This document shows, piece after piece, positions 59,940 to 64,000 of a stretch of 64,000 bases of DNA. The notes beneath the pieces were generated by a model, which searched no databases, was not told where the DNA came from, and was given only the letters and a program-made list of their open reading frames with translations. Position 1 is the stretch's first letter, and each line of letters starts with the position of its first letter. The stretch comes from Primula veris (taxonomy: Eukaryota; Streptophyta; Magnoliopsida; Ericales; Primulaceae), in NCBI GenBank assembly GCA_963682055.1, contig OY821741.1, positions 12,187,697 through 12,251,696 on the forward strand. The letters run 5' to 3'. A program made the translations under genes and the position numbers.

Positions 59940-60778
59940 TATTAAAATGACATGGCATCATCTTAATCACCCATAGTGGTTGATCCAAAATGATGTGGCG
60001 TCAGCTGAATCACCCATCTAATATACCACTGGTTACAAGGGTACAAAATAAAGTAATCATACGGTGCTAATAAATCCTTTAATAATATTACAACACTTAG
60101 ACATGATAATAAAACATAAAACATAGTCGTCATCTCTCTCTTCTTCCTTAGCTGTTGTAATAGCGAATTAGGTCTTCTGCTTCTCTTTCATAGTTCTAGT
60201 ATTAATTAGGTCCTCTGTGATAGAAACACACTACGGTTCAGGGACTATGTATATCAGCAAAAGATTTCCATTATGTATAGTTGAGCTACAACTACGAATA
60301 TAATTTCGAAAATCCTCATCGATTATTAATTTGGGAGCGACGTTTTCACCAACTGGGACACCTACAGGATGAAAAGCTTGTACAGCTAGATCCAATTCAT
60401 AAGTCACTCGGCGATACAGGGCTCGAATCTTTGCACATCACAAGGAAAAAAAAGTTCGAAAACAAGTGATTGTCATAGATTGAATGCTTTTTAATTAGTG
60501 GTTACTAATTATAATCCTTACAACTGTATAAGCACATGTATTGCATACATCATATTGAACTCCATTTTTTATTTCTACCTTTAAGCACAAAAAAGGGACT
60601 CATATCCCATTTCCTTTCATCATATGTTGAAATAAAATGATATTTGCATAAAAGTTCGGCCCACTTTCGGCCGAAATATTGGCACATTTATATCCATACT
60701 AAACACAACAAAGCTGTTTTACTTCATTTATATAAGTACAAATGTTGATTATAGGTTAAAAAAAGTTACTTAATAGAT
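59940..60778 (+). repeat. Chimeric duplicated block
   Basis: 59990-60436 matches 30680-30771 plus 33068-33440 without the 2.3-kb insertion. 60445-60778 matches 45415-45729 plus the first bases right of 53152 without copia element 2. The two parts join near 60437-60450. The block lies between the direct repeats at 59852-59936 and 60779-60862. Confidence 0.72.
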
Positions 60779-60862
60779 GTATGTGTTATCATTATGTGCA
60801 TTTTCCGTGCATTTCATGTGCATATATTTTACACGTATAATTTGTTTACAGAGATAAATTTT
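60779..60862 (+). repeat. Direct repeat, right copy flanking the chimeric block
   Basis: Partner of 59852-59936, same orientation, with a few substitutions and length changes in the T run. Confidence 0.65.
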
Positions 60863-60869
60863 AAATTTT

Positions 60870-61710
60870 TATTTATCTACATAATGAGGCCCTGAACGAT
60901 TCTTCAAAATCGTGAGATCCAGTGCGAAAAGTAATTAGTAGTTTACTGAAATTGCACGGATAGTCCTTGTAGTATACTATTATATTCTAGCAAACCTAAT
61001 TAAACAGGACCTTAATCTTAACAAAGTACCTAAAAAAAAGGCAAAATCAAACAGACCCTTAAGCTAAAAAAACTCTTTGCACGCAAGATTTTATTTTTAT
61101 AGCCAAAAAGGTGAGATTCGCACGTAAGTATTGTAGCAAACAAAATTCCTTTTTAGATGAGAGCATTGCTATAGTCATCCGGAAATATTACCCAAAAATC
61201 TTAGCCGCTGACATGACGTATTATGTGAACCAATTATAATTTAAATAAAAATATGTTTTCAATATCAAAACAAAACTAATTGGTACATATAAATACTTTT
61301 CCTTCTTTTGATGAGAGGATATAAGTTGTGTTTTAGAGGGAAAACAATTACATTAACCCAGTTCCACTATTTTATTAGATGGACAACCAATCAGATTTTT
61401 TTAGTTTGTATTTTGAATTAATTTTATATTGGTTATTTTTAGATTTATTAATAGTCGTTGAGTTTTTATTAGGTGACACTCCCTTAAATTTAAATTTAGT
61501 AAACCGGATTTACAGTAGTCAACGACTAATCCAGTGTAAGGCAAGGTAGGCACATGCCCCGCCTTTGATTTTGAGATATAAAAATTACTAATATGCGCTT
61601 GAGGATAGTATATATGTACGTGGATACATAGTTTTAAAAAAAAAGGGAAATTAGAGAGGGTGTATCTGTAATTGGATCTTGAATTCCTTTCGAACCATGA
61701 TATATTCTAA
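60870..61710. other. Noncoding sequence
   Basis: No gene or element end seen. Confidence 0.35.
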
Positions 61711-61717
61711 AAACTTT

Positions 61718-62544
61718 AGGTGCTGTTTGGAAATCAAGTTCTTTCCTAAAAAGTGCTGTCTGAAAAAGTGCTGTTAAAAAGTGACTTATATAAAAAGTAC
61801 TTTAGAAAAAATTAGCGTCTGGTGGAAAAGTGCTTTTAATTTTTATAAGTTTTGTCTGTGTTTGATATTTATAAGTTCGAAATGACTTAATACCACAATA
61901 ATTCATATACTACGAAAGCACATATAAAAATATACTAATAAATTTTGTATCACTTTAAAAACCAAATATTTATAAACAATTACAAAAATAAAAAAACATC
62001 GATAAAAGCATTATTGCTAAATAAATATGCAAAAACAACCTACTGCGAACAATAATTTTAATTTAAAAAACATTTTTAACAATTGTTATAGGATGCAAGA
62101 ATAGAATTTGCAATTGCAGCGGTGGAAAAGAATCTGATGGAGGTCATCTTCTCTTGATAAGATCTACGAAATTCAACACCACGCCGAAAAAGACACGGTA
62201 ACTTTGTGTGAGAAGATAACTACTGATTTATAAAGATAGAGGGGAAAATTTTAAGAATAGATTAAGGATTGAGACCAGATAAAGAGAAATTCTACCGGAC
62301 GAGAGAGAAAGTAGTTCTATTAGTATAAGAGAGAGAGAGAAAAATGACGCAATTTATTTTTCATTTTGAATTTGTGAGGAAATCTATTTTTAGAAGTGTC
62401 AAAAAACAACTTCTCCCAACTGGGCTTCTAATGCTCCGAACTTTTTGGGAAGTGGGTTGCTTTTACTTACCAAACACTCATAATTTTGCTAGATGGCTTC
62501 TGGACCTAGAAACTGCTTCCAATCTGTCCGCCAAACACACCCTT
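61718..62544. mobile_element. hAT-like non-autonomous element
   Basis: Ends TTAGGTGCTGTTTGG (left) and CCAAACACACCCTTA (right) form imperfect inverted repeats of the 'GGTGTGTTTGG' type common in plant hAT MITEs. Subterminal 'aaaaagtgct' repeats occur on the left, and an inner 'ccaaacactca' on the right. Target duplication not resolved. Confidence 0.5.
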
Positions 62545-62549
62545 AAATA

Positions 62550-63690
62550 AGTACCTTTTTTTATTTTAGTACCGCATATATTACTTTAGAATTTGTACAT
62601 GTTAGCTTCCACAGTTTAATGATATATTCCATTGGAACCTTATAGTTTTAAAGTAAATGAAAACAGTTCCCAGTTATATAACCATGCATGGATAGCCTTG
62701 CAAGTTAATCAAGTCACCCTTTTGTTTATACTTTATGTTATAAAAAGATTAGAGAGAAAAATAATCAAATTAACAACTAAATGGTTAACTTTTTGAGATT
62801 TTTACAAATTAGGATTTAAGATTTTCTGAGTCCAACACTATATATATTGGTAACCACTGAAAATTATCAAAATCCATTTAATAATACAGTTTATTTTGTG
62901 TTTTTGTTTTTCTCTCTCTTTTTTATTTTTTCCTTTTTCTTTCTTTCCCTTGCTCTACATATTATAACTTGCGCCTCTCCCTAGCAAGGATTCTTCGTAA
63001 AGAGACCAGCAACTTTACCCTTATTTTTTCTATTGTTTTTGTGAGTTTCTTTACCCTTGTTCTATTTATTTATTGTTCCAATATCGCATAGTATTTGCAT
63101 GATTACTATAGATGGTATAACTAGTATTGTCTCCACGTTTGCTTTGCTAAGTATGGATGAGGATTGACAACCTTTACCTCTGCGTTTTTAATAGGTCTTG
63201 CATGATAGGTAAACAACAACCCTAAAAAAGGATAGCGCGAGCTTTTTCGATAAAAAAAAAAAAATTTGTTTAAATAAATTATACTCTATGGCACGATTCA
63301 TACTTACCTATGTTTCTATAAATTTATTACTACAATCGGTACTCGTACTCCTACGAGGTAAAAGGCTTTTAAATATTAATTACACATTTTTTGACCGATC
63401 ATTATTGTTTGAGTTGAAACATAGTTAAATAGAGGAATTGATTTACTTGGTTTAGTTGTCAAAACTGATCTATCATATAATATATATCAAGTGTATTACT
63501 TCATAGGGGTTTTTTGCTTTATTTAGTTGTTTACAAAAAGATTATAGTTATTGTTTATGTACAAGTATTACGTTATCATAACCGATCATAACTGTCATTT
63601 TGAAATAAAATTTGTGCTTATAGAAACCATAAACATATAAACCCGTTGTTTTATGCGCTAACTAATCCAGTCCCTTTTCTCCTGTTGTCG
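62550..63690. other. Noncoding sequence with A-rich tail
   Basis: The segment ending 'gctttttcgataaaaaaaaaaaa' near 63253-63263 could be a retroposon tail. No coding frame recognised. Confidence 0.3.
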
Positions 63691-63693
63691 ATA

Positions 63694-63823
63694 AATGTCA
63701 ATCAAACTTGACTTGGCAATTTTGGATGTTGTCGGCAAGAACTACTTGGGTTGGAGTCCGGATATCCAAATCATCTAGATGCCCAAGGCCTGTTGGACGT
63801 CATATATGATGAGGAGGAGCATG
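63694..63823 (+). pseudogene. gag start of a retrotransposon, cut by an LTR
   Basis: From an ATG at 63694 the frame reads LDLAILDVVGKNYLGW, matching the N-terminal ALDISGKNYLSW motif of UBN2-type gag proteins. After one frameshift near 63762 it continues LDAQGLLDVIYDEEEHV. It ends at 63824, where an LTR in the opposite orientation begins. No LTR or primer site of its own was identified upstream. Confidence 0.65.
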
Positions 63824-64000
63824 TGAAAAAATATAATCCCGAATTTCCGAGTGCAGTTACGCGTTTTTAGTTACAACTACAGTTGTAACCACAGTTGCAA
63901 CTGACGAATATAATGAAGTTAATAAAAAACATTGAACACGAGACGTTTTTAAACGGAGTTCGACATGATCACCTTGTCTACATCTCTGGAGCCCTCACTC
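63824..64000 (-). mobile_element. Sirevirus-like LTR, 3' end, running off the window
   Basis: On the minus strand the text ends GCGTAACTGCACTCGG...TTTTTTCA at 63824. It is collinear with the LTR ends at 11.9 and 13.0 kb, including 'cggagttcgacatgatcaccttgtctac' landmarks in reverse complement. No primer-binding site follows on the left, so this is the outer edge of a 3' LTR whose element lies to the right. It contains the perfect palindrome CAGTTGCAACTG (63892-63903). Confidence 0.75.

Overview
The window looks like repeat-rich, AT-rich nuclear DNA of a flowering plant, most likely a eudicot. The basis is the dense nest of plant-type mobile elements (Ty1/copia with CCHC gag and YVDD reverse transcriptase, Ty3/gypsy-like LTRs, CACTA, MULE, Helitron, MITEs) and broken pieces of plant gene families (PDR-type ABCG transporter, CCT6 chaperonin, TM9SF/EMP70, receptor-like kinase) that keep GT-AG intron borders. 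I see no intact host gene, no rRNA or tRNA gene and no CRISPR. All family names come from reading conserved motifs, not from a search.

Left part, 1-15 kb. A minus-strand first-exon relic of a PDR-type ABC transporter (576-941) has a small repeat array around its start codon. Noncoding DNA with local duplications follows. A complete non-autonomous CACTA transposon (5807-9956, TIR CACTACAACAAA, TSD GAA) carries four exon relics of CCT6, a Pack-CACTA. Next is a copia element reduced to two LTRs and 282 bp between them (11136-13037, TSD ACAAT).

Middle, 15-34 kb. A minus-strand LTR/PBS relic abuts a Helitron (15416-16593), and opposite-strand Helitron-like ends follow. A Sirevirus-like copia (19461 to about 23.9 kb) is truncated and joined to a truncated minus-strand MULE transposase (about 23.9-26.2 kb). 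That transposase is split by a 1250 bp solo LTR with TSD ACAGA. Then come a foldback MITE, a TM9SF relic and a 2296 bp LTR-like insertion (30772-33067), whose pre-insertion site survives in a duplicate near 60.06 kb.

Right part, 34-64 kb. Two copies of one copia family (34810-42616 and 45730-53146) keep LTRs, gag, protease, integrase, RT and RNase H, but both are full of stops and frameshifts. The second is flanked by TSD GATTA, and its empty site is visible near 60.75 kb. A receptor-kinase tail relic, a second MULE-type end with a (CAATCTAAT)-rich array, a chimeric duplicated block (59940-60778), a hAT-like MITE, and a gag start cut by another Sirevirus-like LTR at the right edge complete the window.

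The sequence reads as a heterochromatin-like graveyard whose history can be partly ordered from nested insertions and empty sites. The most unusual items are the CCT6 Pack-CACTA, the MYB-core palindromes repeated in both LTRs and coding sequence of the Sirevirus-like elements, and the chimeric block built from two distant parts of this window.
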